Below are positions 1 through 8,349 of a stretch of 32,479 nt of DNA, piece by piece. The notes under the pieces were generated by a model. It saw nothing but the letters and a program-made list of their open reading frames with translations. It was not told the DNA's origin and searched no databases. Position 1 is the first letter of the stretch. Each line of letters begins with the position of its first letter. Source of the stretch: Streptomyces ossamyceticus (GTDB taxonomy: Bacteria; Actinomycetota; Actinomycetes; Streptomycetales; Streptomycetaceae); the NCBI RefSeq assembly GCF_001418475.1, contig NZ_LIQX01000010.1, positions 8,809 to 41,287 on the forward strand, read 5' to 3'. The translations under genes and the position numbers were made by a program.

Positions 1-819
1 CACGGCGGCGACGACCCGCGGGTCGAGCATGGTGCGGGCGGCGGTGTCGCGGGTGCCGCCGAAGCCGGCGTCGCTGACCGCGACGCTGACGACGTAGCCG
101 TCGTCGACGGAGAAGGTGCGGAACTGCCATTCGACACCGGTGCCCGGTGCGCCGTCGGGAGCCAGGACCCTGGCGGGCCGGCCGTCGCCGCTGAAACCGA
201 AGTCGGTGAAGCGGAACCGCAGCCCCTGCCCGATCGCCTTGCTGTAGGCCTCCTTGAGGGTCCACATCCGTACGAGCGCGGCGCCCCGCCGCTGCGCCGG
301 GAGCCGTTCCAGGACGGTCAGCTCGTGCGGCGTGCAGACATGGCGGTGCAGCCCGCGCGTGTAGAGCGGGCGGTCGGCCCGCTCCGCGTCCACCCCGATC
401 AGCCCTTTCGTGGTGAGTCCGATGAGCAGCAGGTCCTCGGTGTGGCTGAGGCTGATGTCCACCGCGTCGTAGCCGCGCAGATAGGGGCGGCCGGTGGGGC
501 CGTACCCGAGTTCGACGGCCTGCGGGGGCACCCGCAGCGCCACCGAGGCGGCGAACTTCAGCAGCACCCGGGACGCGGCGAACCGGGTCCGCACGTCCGG
601 GTGCGTCATCTCCAGGTAGCGGTCCCAGTCCCGGCCCAGCAGGGCACGCAGCCGCGGGGCGCCCGCCCGGTCCGGCCGCCAGTCGGCGAGCCGGGCGTGC
701 AACACCGCGACCTCGTGCTCCTCCAGGTCGGCTCGGACCTGGTCCCAGGCTCCGTCACGGCCGGAGATCCGCACCGGCTCCCCGAGCGATGGGCTGGGTG
801 CCGTCCTCCTCCGCGTCAT
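1..819 (-). CDS. Sfp-type 4'-phosphopantetheinyl transferase (partial, runs off left edge)
   Basis: Transfers phosphopantetheine from CoA to the serine of carrier proteins, so it can activate the three carrier domains of this cluster. 273 residues are visible and there is no stop before the window edge. Family signatures are visible: a GYGPTGRPYL motif (about 105-114), ISLSHTED (122-129), the Mg-binding GVDAE (142-146, Asp144) and WTLKEAYSKAIGQG (186-199), with Lys189 and Glu190. The start is ATG at 819, with GGAGG 6 nt upstream. It overlaps the end of the acyltransferase gene by 65 bp, so it is probably translationally coupled to it. A co-transcribed PPTase suggests a dedicated activating enzyme, although it could also serve other pathways. 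The family call is firm; substrate choice is inference. Confidence 0.95.
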   Translation of the reverse strand, partial: MTRRRTAPSPSLGEPVRISGRDGAWDQVRADLEEHEVAVLHARLADWRPDRAGAPRLRALLGRDWDRYLEMTHPDVRTRFAASRVLLKFAASVALRVPPQAVELGYGPTGRPYLRGYDAVDISLSHTEDLLLIGLTTKGLIGVDAERADRPLYTRGLHRHVCTPHELTVLERLPAQRRGAALVRMWTLKEAYSKAIGQGLRFRFTDFGFSGDGRPARVLAPDGAPGTGVEWQFRTFSVDDGYVVSVAVSDAGFGGTRDTAARTMLDPRVVAAV

Positions 820-1618
820 CGAAGCCCTCCAATTCCTGCTTGAGATCCCCGAGAACGTCGGCGGCGGCCGCGCCGTCGACGACCCGGTGGTCGAAGGTGA
901 GTCCGAGCCGCATCACCGGGGCGATGGCGAGCCGCCCGTCCTTGACGACGGGCCGCTCGACGACGCGTCCCGCGCACAGGGTGATGGCGGTGCCGCCGCT
1001 GGAGTGGAATCCGTCGACGGGGCGGTGGCCCAGCGAGCTGACCGCGACGGTGCCGAGGACGGCCGGCCGTCTGGCCGGGTCGCGGGTCGCGGCGGCGAAG
1101 GCCAGCCGGCCGAGCGGCACCGGCAGCCGGCCGAGCATCCGGACCCCGCGGAACTCGGCCATCCGCTCGGTGCCGGGGCCCCGGTAGCGGTCGACGCGTG
1201 CCTGGATCTCGTCGAGGTCGGCGCTCTCCAGGTCGGGCAGCAGCGCGGACAGCACGGTCCGTTCGCCGTCCACGGTGCGGTCCAGCGCCAGCTTGGCGGT
1301 GACCCCGCTGAACCGGACGGTGCGCGGTCCGCGCAGCCCGAACAGGCGGGCCGGGGCGAGGGCCGCGTTGGCCTCCGGGTGGCGGTGCAGCACCCGGCCG
1401 GTGGCGTGCAGCAGATAGGTGACGACGGAGTAGCGGCGGCCGGCCGCCCGCGCGGCCCCGCGGTGGGCCTCGATCCGGGTCATGTCGATGTCGGTGTCGA
1501 GGTGCACGGGCCGCTGCCGGGCGGCGTGCTCCAGGAAGTACAGGGTGTGCCGCCGCCGGCGCTCGGGGTGCGCCCGGACGGGGGCCGGCGGGTTCCCGCC
1601 GGCCCCGGCAGCGGTCAT
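755..1618 (-). CDS. Stand-alone 2-oxoacid dehydrogenase-type (E2) acyltransferase, tetronate-type
   Basis: A 287-aa protein made only of the catalytic domain of E2 acyltransferases. It lacks the lipoyl and subunit-binding domains of the pyruvate dehydrogenase E2. The active-site signature LTFDHRVVDGA near the C-terminus contains the catalytic His and the downstream DG. Free-standing domains like this are known from 5-methylene tetronate pathways (agglomerin Agg4), where they acetylate the 5-hydroxymethyl group before elimination. Start: ATG at 1618, overlapping the TGA of the upstream ACP gene (ATGA), which indicates translational coupling; a longer open frame reaching 1744 was rejected because it would run through the ACP gene. 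The Agg5-like hydrolase that performs the elimination is not seen in the window; it could lie beyond the left edge. The family call is firm; the acetylation role is inferred from the neighbours. Confidence 0.9.
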   Translation of the reverse strand: MTAAGAGGNPPAPVRAHPERRRRHTLYFLEHAARQRPVHLDTDIDMTRIEAHRGAARAAGRRYSVVTYLLHATGRVLHRHPEANAALAPARLFGLRGPRTVRFSGVTAKLALDRTVDGERTVLSALLPDLESADLDEIQARVDRYRGPGTERMAEFRGVRMLGRLPVPLGRLAFAAATRDPARRPAVLGTVAVSSLGHRPVDGFHSSGGTAITLCAGRVVERPVVKDGRLAIAPVMRLGLTFDHRVVDGAAAADVLGDLKQELEGFDDAEEDGTQPIARGAGADLRP

Positions 1619-1842
1619 GTCCGGGCCGCCAGTTGGTAGATCTCGCCGAGGCTGCGGGCCTCCAGCAGCCTGCCCACGGGCAGGCTGCGGCCGGTGGCCT
1701 GTTCCAGCGCGGTGACCAGTTTCAGCAGGTACAGCGAGTCCCATGCGGGCAACTGGTCCAGGTCGGCGGAGACCTGGTACTCCTCCAACGGCATACCGAG
1801 CTCGTCCCTGACGAGGCGGACGAAATCGTCGATGGTGTGCAT
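1615..1842 (-). CDS. Acyl carrier protein, probable glyceryl-ACP
   Basis: A 75-aa free-standing carrier protein. The phosphopantetheine attachment site is Ser36 in the motif WDSLYLL; the Trp-Asp-Ser-Leu form differs from the GLDSV/GFDSV form of the two polyketide-side carriers in this cluster. It lies between the KAS III gene and the E2-type acyltransferase, which is the usual place for the carrier of the D-glycerate-derived C3 unit in tetronate clusters, so I infer that FkbH loads glyceryl onto it. ATG at 1842 follows GGGAGGG with 9 nt spacing; the stop overlaps the next start. An alternative is a carrier for another small acyl group. Confidence 0.92.
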   Translation of the reverse strand: MHTIDDFVRLVRDELGMPLEEYQVSADLDQLPAWDSLYLLKLVTALEQATGRSLPVGRLLEARSLGEIYQLAART

Positions 1843-1879
1843 TCTGTACGGCCCTCCCAGGGGCGGGTGTGTGCGGACG

Positions 1880-2938
1880 TCAGATCTTCTCGAGCGCGAA
1901 ACCGGACTTGATCCATTTGCTGGACTCGACGGCGACCGCCAGCGCGCGCTGCCCCTGGCCGATCTTGCCCAGCAGCGCCTCCAGTTGGAGGAAGGGCAGG
2001 GCGTTGCCGTTGTTGCCGGTGTCCGCGACGCAGGACACCTCGACGGCGTCGGGCAGCCCGAGTCCGTCCGTGATCCGCCGGGTCATCCGGCCGGACAGCT
2101 GCGGCGGCAGCAGGAAGTCCACGTCCTCGGGGGTCCAGTCGAGTTCCTCCAGGAGTTCCCAGAGGATCTCCACCGCCATGGTGGGGACGGACTCCTCGAT
2201 GGCCTTGTAGTCCTCCCGGACGGCCTGCCGGTCCTCGTGGCGGTCGGCGAGCCCGAACCAGTCGATGACCTGGCCGGGTTCCCGGCCCAGTCCGGTGAAC
2301 CGGTTGAGGACGGTGCGCAGGGCGAGGCGCTCGCCGCGCGGGGTCGAGGTGACCACGGCGGCGCCCGCCCCGTCGCCGAAGAGGACGTAGTTGACGAGGT
2401 CGCTGGGGGCGGCAGAGGACAGGTCCCGGTCGAGGTCGAGGTGCTTGCTGCAGACGTCCCCGCCGATGACCAGTCCCGCCTTGTGGCCGCCGCCGGTGAC
2501 GAGGGTGTGGCCCAGTTGCAGGGCCTGGACGGCGCCGGCGCAGCCGGACTGGAGCTGGTAGGTGGGGATCTGGTCCAGGCCGAGCTGGTCGACGACGTGG
2601 TTGACGGTGGCGGGCATGAGGTGGTCCGGGGTCGCGGTGCCCATGACCACGAAGTCGATCTCGTGCGGGGCGAGCCCGGAGGCGGTGAGTGCCTGCTCGG
2701 CGGCGCGGGCGCACAGGTCGGCGAGCGACCAGCGGACCTCGCCGGTCTCCAGGTCGCGGGCGAAGTGCCGGGTCCGGGTGCCGATGAACACGTCGATCCA
2801 CTCTTCGTTGACGCCGAGTGTCCTCGCCAGCGCCGCGTTGTCGACCGGGTCGCCCGGCAGCGCGGTGCCGACCGAGGCGAGGTAGGAGACGGCGCCGGGC
2901 GGGGCGGAGTCGTGCTGGGGTGAGTGTTCCGACTGCAT
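1880..2938 (-). CDS. KAS III (FabH-like) ketosynthase, predicted tetronate-forming enzyme
   Basis: A 352-aa thiolase-fold enzyme of the FabH type. The nucleophile is Cys133 in LQSGCAGAVQ, and the C-terminal Asn motif is present (TGNNGNA, around 307-313). The position of the FabH catalytic His (PHQAN motif) reads P-P-Q-L-S (278-282), so the His is replaced by Pro279 and the second Asn by Ser282. In tetronate pathways a FabH-like protein joins glyceryl-ACP to a beta-ketoacyl-ACP through one C-C and one C-O bond and releases the ring; the flanking ACP, E2-type acyltransferase and FkbH gene fit that role. Start: ATG at 2938 after AAGGAAGG. The upstream gap of 210 bp holds an inverted repeat. Primer-type FabH function is unlikely because a FAAL already primes the pathway. 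Confidence 0.9.
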   Translation of the reverse strand: MQSEHSPQHDSAPPGAVSYLASVGTALPGDPVDNAALARTLGVNEEWIDVFIGTRTRHFARDLETGEVRWSLADLCARAAEQALTASGLAPHEIDFVVMGTATPDHLMPATVNHVVDQLGLDQIPTYQLQSGCAGAVQALQLGHTLVTGGGHKAGLVIGGDVCSKHLDLDRDLSSAAPSDLVNYVLFGDGAGAAVVTSTPRGERLALRTVLNRFTGLGREPGQVIDWFGLADRHEDRQAVREDYKAIEESVPTMAVEILWELLEELDWTPEDVDFLLPPQLSGRMTRRITDGLGLPDAVEVSCVADTGNNGNALPFLQLEALLGKIGQGQRALAVAVESSKWIKSGFALEKI

Positions 2939-3008
2939 ACGAGCGGTCCTTCCTTGAAGTCCGTGACGGGAGCGGGGAGCGCCCGGCCGCGCGGGCGGCG
3001 CGCGGCCC

Positions 3009-3150
3009 AGGGTCTGTCGTCACACTCCCGTCGTCGCCCGGAGGGCGGCCCTGCGGCGTCCGGTGCGTGCTCCGGGGTCCCCCCTGCTCGAAGAGCTTGG
3101 GGGAGCTTGCCGGGCGTCGCAGGGCAGGCGGGAGTGTGACGACAGTCCCT
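3009..3150. repeat. Intergenic inverted repeat with internal hairpin
   Basis: Arms at 3014-3030 and 3129-3145 are perfect 17-bp reverse complements (CTGTCGTCACACTCCCG). They extend outward to 3009 and 3150 with one T-T mismatch. The roughly 98-nt spacer holds a second hairpin around GCTC-GAA-GAGC, flanked by runs of C and G (about 3078-3104). The right arm overlaps the TAG stop of the PKS gene by two bases. It lies inside the operon, between the PKS and KAS III genes. Structured intergenic repeats with this CTGCTCGAAGAGCTTGGGGGAG core are, from memory, dispersed in many Streptomyces genomes. It may act as an attenuator or RNA-stability element, or it may be a mobile-type repeat. Confidence 0.8.
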
Positions 3151-6100
3151 AGGCGACGGCCGAGCCTGCGCGGTCCTGGAGGTAGTCGACGAGGTCTCCG
3201 ACCGAGGACAGCCGCGGGAGCAGGTCCTGCACGCTGATCGTGTCCAGCCCGTCGAGGCGTTCCTGGAGCCGGTCCTTCAACTCCATGATCATCACCGAGT
3301 CGAAGCCGAGGTCCTCGTAGAGCAGGGACAGCCGCGAGACCTCGTCCGTGGCGTAGCCGCCGACCTCCGCGACGGCCTCGATGACGGCGCGGGTCACCGG
3401 GTCCACCGCCGTGTCCTCCGCGGCGGAGGGCAGGACGGCGGTGAGCACGGCGCCGTGCCCGTGCGCGGCCGTCTCGTCCCGCGGGTGCGCCGAGGCGGTG
3501 TCCGCGTGGTCGGGGACGACGCTGAGGTCGGCCGGGGCGGCCCGTACGGTGCTGCGGGTCCAGAACCGGTGGGCGTCGGAGAAGGCGTACGGGGCGAGCC
3601 GCTGCGGCTGCCGCTCCTCCTGCGGGTAGACGGCGTCCCACCGGGGGTCGAGGCCGCTGCGGAAGAGTTCGGCCAGCGCCTCGGCGAAGGTGCTGCCGTC
3701 GGCCTCCTCACCCGCCACGGGGGCGACGCTGTGCACGCCGGCTCCGGCGGCGGAGCGCAGGGCGCGCGCCATGCCGGTGAGCACCGGGCGGGGGCCGACC
3801 TCCACCAGGTGGGTGGGGCCCGCCTCCAGCAGCCGGTTCATCGCGTCGCCGAACAGGACGGGGGCGCTGATGTGCTCGGTCCAGTACTTGGCGTCCATCG
3901 GCTCGGCCTCCAGGAGCCGCCCGCGCACGGTGGAGTACACCGGGAGCTTGGGGACGCCGCCGCCCGTCTCGTCCGCGATCGCGGCGAACGTGTCGAGCAT
4001 GGGTTCCATCAGCGGGGAGTGGAAGGCGTGGGAGACCTCCAGGCGCCGGGTCCTGACGCCCTGTCGTCCGAGCGTCTCGTCGATGCGTTCCAGTGCCGCC
4101 AGGTCCCCGGAGAGGACGGTGGCCCGGGGGCCGTTGACCGCGCCCACCCCGACCAGGGGCTCCGCGTCGACGAGTTCGGCCAGCTCCGAGAGCGGCGCCC
4201 GTACGGCGAGCATGCCGCCGCCCTCGGGCAGCCGCTCCATCAGGGCGCCGCGGGCGGCGATCAGCCGTGCTGCCTGCTCCAGCGGGAAGACCTCGGCGAG
4301 GACGGCGGCGGCGTACTCGCCGACGCTGTGGCCGAGCAGCAGCGCCGGTGGCACTCCGAGTTCGGTCAGGCTCGCCGCCAGGGCGTACTCGACGGCGAAC
4401 AGGGCGGGCTGGGTCCAGCCGGTGCGGTGCACGGCCTCGTCGCCGGAGAGCAGCAGGTCGCGCACCGAGCCGCCGAGGTGCGGGGCGAGCGCCTCGTCGG
4501 CCTCGTTGAGGAACCGCCGGTACAGCGGCGACTGGAGGTACAGGCGCGCCGTCATGCCCGGGTACTGGGAGCCCTGGCCGGTGAACAGCAGTCCCACCTG
4601 GGGCTTGCCCGTGGCGTTGCCGACGAGCCGGGCCAGCAGGTCGTCGTCGCCGGCGGCCTCGCGCAGGGTCGCGGCGAGTTCGCCGGTGTCCTTGGCGGGC
4701 AGCGCGAAGCGGTAGCGGTGCCCGGTCTTGGTCCTGTTGCTGCTCCAGCACAGCGGGCCGGCCGGGACCCGGCGCCGTTCCAGGGCGTCGGCCTGGACGA
4801 GCAGGTTGCGGCGGAGCGCGGCGGTGGAGGGGGCGGTCAGGGTGAAGACGCCGGCGCCGAGGCCCGAGGCGCCGGTGGTCCGGCCGGTGTGCCCGGACTC
4901 CGGGTCCCGCTCCTCGGGGCGGGCGGCGTACGGCGGCGCGGACTCCAGGACGGCGTGGGCGTTGGTGCCGCCCATGCCGAAGCTGCTCAGGCCGCCGATG
5001 GCCGGCCCGGAGCGCAGCCGCAGCGGCGCTTTGAGGAGCCGTATGCCCTGCTTGGCGAGTTTCAGGGCGGGGTTCTCCTTGGCGGCGAACCGGCTGGCGG
5101 GGACCGTCTTGTGGTGCAGCGACAGGGCGACCTTGATGAGGCCGGCGATGCCCGCGGCTCCCTCGGTGTGCCCGATGTTGCCCTTGACGGAGCCGAGGGC
5201 CAGCGGGCGCCCGGAGCGGCCGGAGTGCAGATGGCCGAGCGCCTTGATCTCGATCATGTCGCCGAGGACGGTGCCGGTGCCGTGGGCCTCGGTGAAGGTG
5301 ACCTCGGACGGGTCGACCCCGGCGCGGCGGTAGGCGGCGGCCAGCACCTCCTGCTGCGACCAGCGGTTGGGGGCGGTGATGCCGTTGCTGCGGCCGTCCT
5401 GGTTGACGGCGGTGCCGCGGATCACCGCGTACACCGGCTGGCCGTCGGCGATCGCGTCCTCCAGTCGGCGCAGCACCACCGCGCCGACGCCCTCGCCCCG
5501 GCCGATGCCGTCGGCGTCGGCGCTGAAGGGCTTGCACCGGCCGTCGGGCGCGGACAGTCCGGCCTGGGTGTAGAAGATGCCGAGCGCCGGGGTGAGCGCC
5601 ACGTTGACCCCGGCGGCGATGGCGGTGTCGCACTCCCCCGCCAGCAGGGCGTTGCACGCCAGGTGGACGGCGACGAGGGAGGACGAGCAGGCGGTGTCGA
5701 CCGCGAGGCTGGGGCCCTTGAGGTCGAGGTGGTACGAGATCCGGTTGGCGGTCATGCAGTAGCCGTTGCCGGAGCCGAGCTGGGCGGTGACCTTGGCGTA
5801 GTCGGTCATGTGCAGGTGGGCCCACTCGTTGCCCATGATGCCGACGAAGACACCGGTGTCGGTGCCGGCCAGCTTCTGCGGGGCGACCCCGGCGTCCTCG
5901 ACGGCACGCCAGGCGCACTGGAGCAGCAGCCGCTGCTGCGGGTCCATGGCGGCCGCCTCGCGCGGGGAGACGGTGAAGAACTCGTTGTCGAAGGCGTCCG
6001 GGTCGGAGATGAAGCCGCCCTCGGTGGTGTTGGAGTGTCCTTCGGCCCCGGCGCGGGAGTGGAAGTCACGGGCGTCCCAGCGCTGCCGGGGCACCTTGTC

Positions 6101-6199
6101 CACCCCGTCCCCGGAGCGCATCAGCATGTCCCAGTAGGCGGCCGTGTCGGGCGCCCCCGGGAATCGGCAGTCGATGCCGACTATGGCGACGGGCCTCAT
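3149..6199 (-). CDS. Type I polyketide synthase, single KS-AT-ACP module
   Basis: A 1016-aa monomodular synthase. The KS domain (about 1-425) has Cys171 in DTACSSSL, His306 in EAHGTGT and His344 in KGNIGH. The AT domain (about 535-830) has the GHSVG nucleophile Ser625 and HAFH at 724-727, the usual malonyl-CoA signature. The C-terminal ACP has Ser968 in GFDSVMIM. There is no ketoreductase, dehydratase, enoylreductase or thioesterase, so one malonyl extension should give an ACP-bound beta-ketoacyl chain that needs an external release enzyme. That is the substrate type expected by a tetronate-forming KAS III. ATG at 6199 overlaps the stop of the upstream ACP (ATGA). The starter is inferred to be the FAAL-activated, dehydrogenated acyl chain. 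Confidence 0.96.
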   Translation of the reverse strand: MRPVAIVGIDCRFPGAPDTAAYWDMLMRSGDGVDKVPRQRWDARDFHSRAGAEGHSNTTEGGFISDPDAFDNEFFTVSPREAAAMDPQQRLLLQCAWRAVEDAGVAPQKLAGTDTGVFVGIMGNEWAHLHMTDYAKVTAQLGSGNGYCMTANRISYHLDLKGPSLAVDTACSSSLVAVHLACNALLAGECDTAIAAGVNVALTPALGIFYTQAGLSAPDGRCKPFSADADGIGRGEGVGAVVLRRLEDAIADGQPVYAVIRGTAVNQDGRSNGITAPNRWSQQEVLAAAYRRAGVDPSEVTFTEAHGTGTVLGDMIEIKALGHLHSGRSGRPLALGSVKGNIGHTEGAAGIAGLIKVALSLHHKTVPASRFAAKENPALKLAKQGIRLLKAPLRLRSGPAIGGLSSFGMGGTNAHAVLESAPPYAARPEERDPESGHTGRTTGASGLGAGVFTLTAPSTAALRRNLLVQADALERRRVPAGPLCWSSNRTKTGHRYRFALPAKDTGELAATLREAAGDDDLLARLVGNATGKPQVGLLFTGQGSQYPGMTARLYLQSPLYRRFLNEADEALAPHLGGSVRDLLLSGDEAVHRTGWTQPALFAVEYALAASLTELGVPPALLLGHSVGEYAAAVLAEVFPLEQAARLIAARGALMERLPEGGGMLAVRAPLSELAELVDAEPLVGVGAVNGPRATVLSGDLAALERIDETLGRQGVRTRRLEVSHAFHSPLMEPMLDTFAAIADETGGGVPKLPVYSTVRGRLLEAEPMDAKYWTEHISAPVLFGDAMNRLLEAGPTHLVEVGPRPVLTGMARALRSAAGAGVHSVAPVAGEEADGSTFAEALAELFRSGLDPRWDAVYPQEERQPQRLAPYAFSDAHRFWTRSTVRAAPADLSVVPDHADTASAHPRDETAAHGHGAVLTAVLPSAAEDTAVDPVTRAVIEAVAEVGGYATDEVSRLSLLYEDLGFDSVMIMELKDRLQERLDGLDTISVQDLLPRLSSVGDLVDYLQDRAGSAVA

Positions 6200-6504
6200 C
6201 GATTCTCTCCCCCCATCTCCCCGAGCTCCTCCACCAGGTGCCCGGCCAGCGCCTCGACGGTCGGGTAGTCCCAGGCCACGGTGGGTTCGAGGACGAGGTC
6301 GAAGTCCTCCTCGATGTCACCGCACAGGCTCAGCGCGGCCACCGAGTCCAGCCCGTACTCGGCCAGCGGCACGGTCGGGGAGATCTCGGACGGCGTCCGC
6401 TTGAGGTACAGGGCGATCCGGTCGGCGAGCCAGCTGCTCAGCGACTCGACGGTGTGTGCGGTGTGCTCGTTGTTCGCGGTGCGGTCGGTCGCGGGAACAG
6501 ACAT
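6196..6504 (-). CDS. Acyl carrier protein, probable fatty-acyl carrier
   Basis: A 102-aa carrier protein with a roughly 18-residue polar leader before the helical bundle. The phosphopantetheine site is Ser54 in YGLDSVAAL. ATG at 6504 follows AGGAG with 7 nt spacing. The stop overlaps the PKS start (ATGA), so carrier and PKS are translationally coupled. It lies directly between the acyl-CoA dehydrogenases and the PKS, as expected for the carrier that receives the acyl group from the FAAL, holds it during dehydrogenation and hands it to the KS. This resembles the ACPs beside FAALs in acidic lipopeptide clusters. The carrier call is firm; its partner is inferred. Confidence 0.93.
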   Translation of the reverse strand: MSVPATDRTANNEHTAHTVESLSSWLADRIALYLKRTPSEISPTVPLAEYGLDSVAALSLCGDIEEDFDLVLEPTVAWDYPTVEALAGHLVEELGEMGGENR

Positions 6505-6549
6505 GGTGTAACTCCTCGTGAAGGCGCGTCAGGTCCGGTCGGCCGGCGG

Positions 6550-8349
6550 TCAGCCGGCCAGCGGGGTGTCGTAGAGGTCGTAGCTGCGGCGTTCGTGGAA
6601 GCGCCGGAGCACTTCTTCGTGCACCCGGGCCTCGCAGCCGGGCGGCAGGTCGGCGGGGCGCTGCCCGAGCCGTCGCGCCAGCCGGTGCAGTGCGGCGGCC
6701 ACCCAGGCCGGGTCGGCCAGGAAGGGGTCGTCGCCACCCTGTGCCCCGCGCCAGACGCCGAGGACGGACGCCGCCGCGAGGAACACCGCGTAGCGGTCGG
6801 CGAGCGCGAAGCTGGCGGGGCTGGCGAGGGCGGTGCGGTCCTGCGGGGACAGGTTCAGGCTGTCCTCCTGGATCTGGCGCAGCTGGTCCAGGAGCCGCAT
6901 GACGAGGGCCTGGACGGCGAGTTCCTCGGGGGAGCCGCTCGGCAGGTCGTCGGCGGCGGCGACGAGGGAGGCGCTGAGGCTGTCCCGGCCGCTGGCGAGG
7001 GCGAGCCGGTCGAAGGGGATGCCGGGCAGTGCCTCGCGGGGGCGGAACAGGCTCTGCGGGGCCTCGTCCCCGGAGAACCAGGCGCGCCGGGCCAGCCGGG
7101 ACAGCTGCGGGATGATCGTGGCCTGGCAGGCCGCCGAGCCGGCGTGGCCGAGGCTGAGCACCGGCAGGTCGCGGACGTGCTTCTGGAAGAGGCCGAACTC
7201 GCCCTCCCGGACGTAGAACCGCGCCCCGAGCACGATCGACAGGTCGTACATGGTGTCGGTGAGCATCTTGGGCACCAGGTACTTCACGGCGGCCGCGTAC
7301 ACGCTGGTCTCGTCGGGCAGCAGATGCACCGCCCGGGTGCCGACCGTCGCCATGCTGTCGCAGATCAGCAGGTCGAGGAAGGCGCCGGTGAGGGTGGCGG
7401 AGGCGTGCGGTATCTCCATCACCGAACGCCGGTACAGCTCACGTCCGAGGGCGAACCGCACGACCGTGCGCAGGCTGGTGTCGAGGGCGCCGACGGCCAT
7501 GCTGGGGATGGCGCTGCGGGTGATCTGGAAGGAGCGCAGCGCCAGTTCCACGCCCTGGCCGCGGGCGCCGACGAGGGTGCTGTCGGGCACCGGGCAGTCG
7601 GTGAAGTCCAGCCCGGACAGCCGGCAGCCGCGCACACCGACGGCGTTGTAGCGGGGCAGGACGGCGAAGCGCTCCGTGTCGAGCTGGTCGCGTTCGACGA
7701 GCAGCACCGAGTGGCTGCGGCTGCCGGGGCTGTCGTCGGTACGGCTGAACAGGGCGTAGGCGTCGGCCCGGTCGGCGTTGTTGATGACCTCCTTGCGGCC
7801 GTTGAGACGGAAGCCGCCGGGCACGGGGTCGGCCCGGAACTCGTTGCGCACGAAGTCGTTGCCGTGCGGCAGCTCGTGGTAGGCGACGGAGACCTTGGAG
7901 CCGCCGAGCAGCAGCTCCGCCGTCCGGCGGCGCTGCTCCTCGCTGCCGGCCGTCCACACGTTGACGGCGGCCATGAACGACGTGATGCCGTAGCCGAGGC
8001 CGAGCGCCACGTCGCGGCGGAACACCTGGCGCATCACGCGGACGAGGGTGTCGAGGCGGTCGAGGCGTCCGCCGAGGTCGGTGGGCACGAACTCGGCGTT
8101 GAGGACCAGGTCGTCGAGGAGCCGCTCACCGGCGGCGGGCAGTTCCCCGGCCTCGTCGGCGGCCAGCAGTCCGGCGGCGCCCAGCGGGTTGGCGGGGTCC
8201 TGGGGGTCCCCGAAGCGGCTCTCCAAATCGGCGATCCTCGCCCGGACCGCGTCCTCCGCCGCCCGGTGGGCGGCCGGGTCGGTGGCAGGGGCGGCGCCGT
8301 TCGGGGCTGCGTCGCCGTGCAGCCCCTGGACCGCGGGATCACTCAGCAT
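6550..8349 (-). CDS. Large acyl-CoA dehydrogenase family protein (second of pair)
   Basis: A 599-aa flavoprotein of the acyl-CoA dehydrogenase superfamily; the first ~400 residues cover the usual fold and about 200 more follow. Family features include the beta-domain motif YHELPHGNDF, the GGFRLNGRKEVINNA segment typical of the FAD pocket, and FALGRELYRRSV (family form F-RxxFG). The start is ATG at 8349, overlapping the TGA of the other dehydrogenase by 7 nt (ATGCTGA). The same reading frame stays open far upstream, but that part is antisense-type shadow over the neighbouring genes. Pairs of such enzymes beside a FAAL are known to place double bonds in lipopeptide acyl chains. I infer alpha,beta- or gamma,delta-desaturation of an ACP-bound acyl chain; regiochemistry cannot be read from the sequence. 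Confidence 0.9.
   Translation of the reverse strand: MLSDPAVQGLHGDAAPNGAAPATDPAAHRAAEDAVRARIADLESRFGDPQDPANPLGAAGLLAADEAGELPAAGERLLDDLVLNAEFVPTDLGGRLDRLDTLVRVMRQVFRRDVALGLGYGITSFMAAVNVWTAGSEEQRRRTAELLLGGSKVSVAYHELPHGNDFVRNEFRADPVPGGFRLNGRKEVINNADRADAYALFSRTDDSPGSRSHSVLLVERDQLDTERFAVLPRYNAVGVRGCRLSGLDFTDCPVPDSTLVGARGQGVELALRSFQITRSAIPSMAVGALDTSLRTVVRFALGRELYRRSVMEIPHASATLTGAFLDLLICDSMATVGTRAVHLLPDETSVYAAAVKYLVPKMLTDTMYDLSIVLGARFYVREGEFGLFQKHVRDLPVLSLGHAGSAACQATIIPQLSRLARRAWFSGDEAPQSLFRPREALPGIPFDRLALASGRDSLSASLVAAADDLPSGSPEELAVQALVMRLLDQLRQIQEDSLNLSPQDRTALASPASFALADRYAVFLAAASVLGVWRGAQGGDDPFLADPAWVAAALHRLARRLGQRPADLPPGCEARVHEEVLRRFHERRSYDLYDTPLAG

Noticed and set aside
3455..6268. Very long plus-strand open frame opposite the PKS gene
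   Set aside because: The minus strand encodes an intact KS-AT-ACP with all active-site motifs; the opposite frame is Gly/Val/Asp-rich without domains, a normal effect of high GC.
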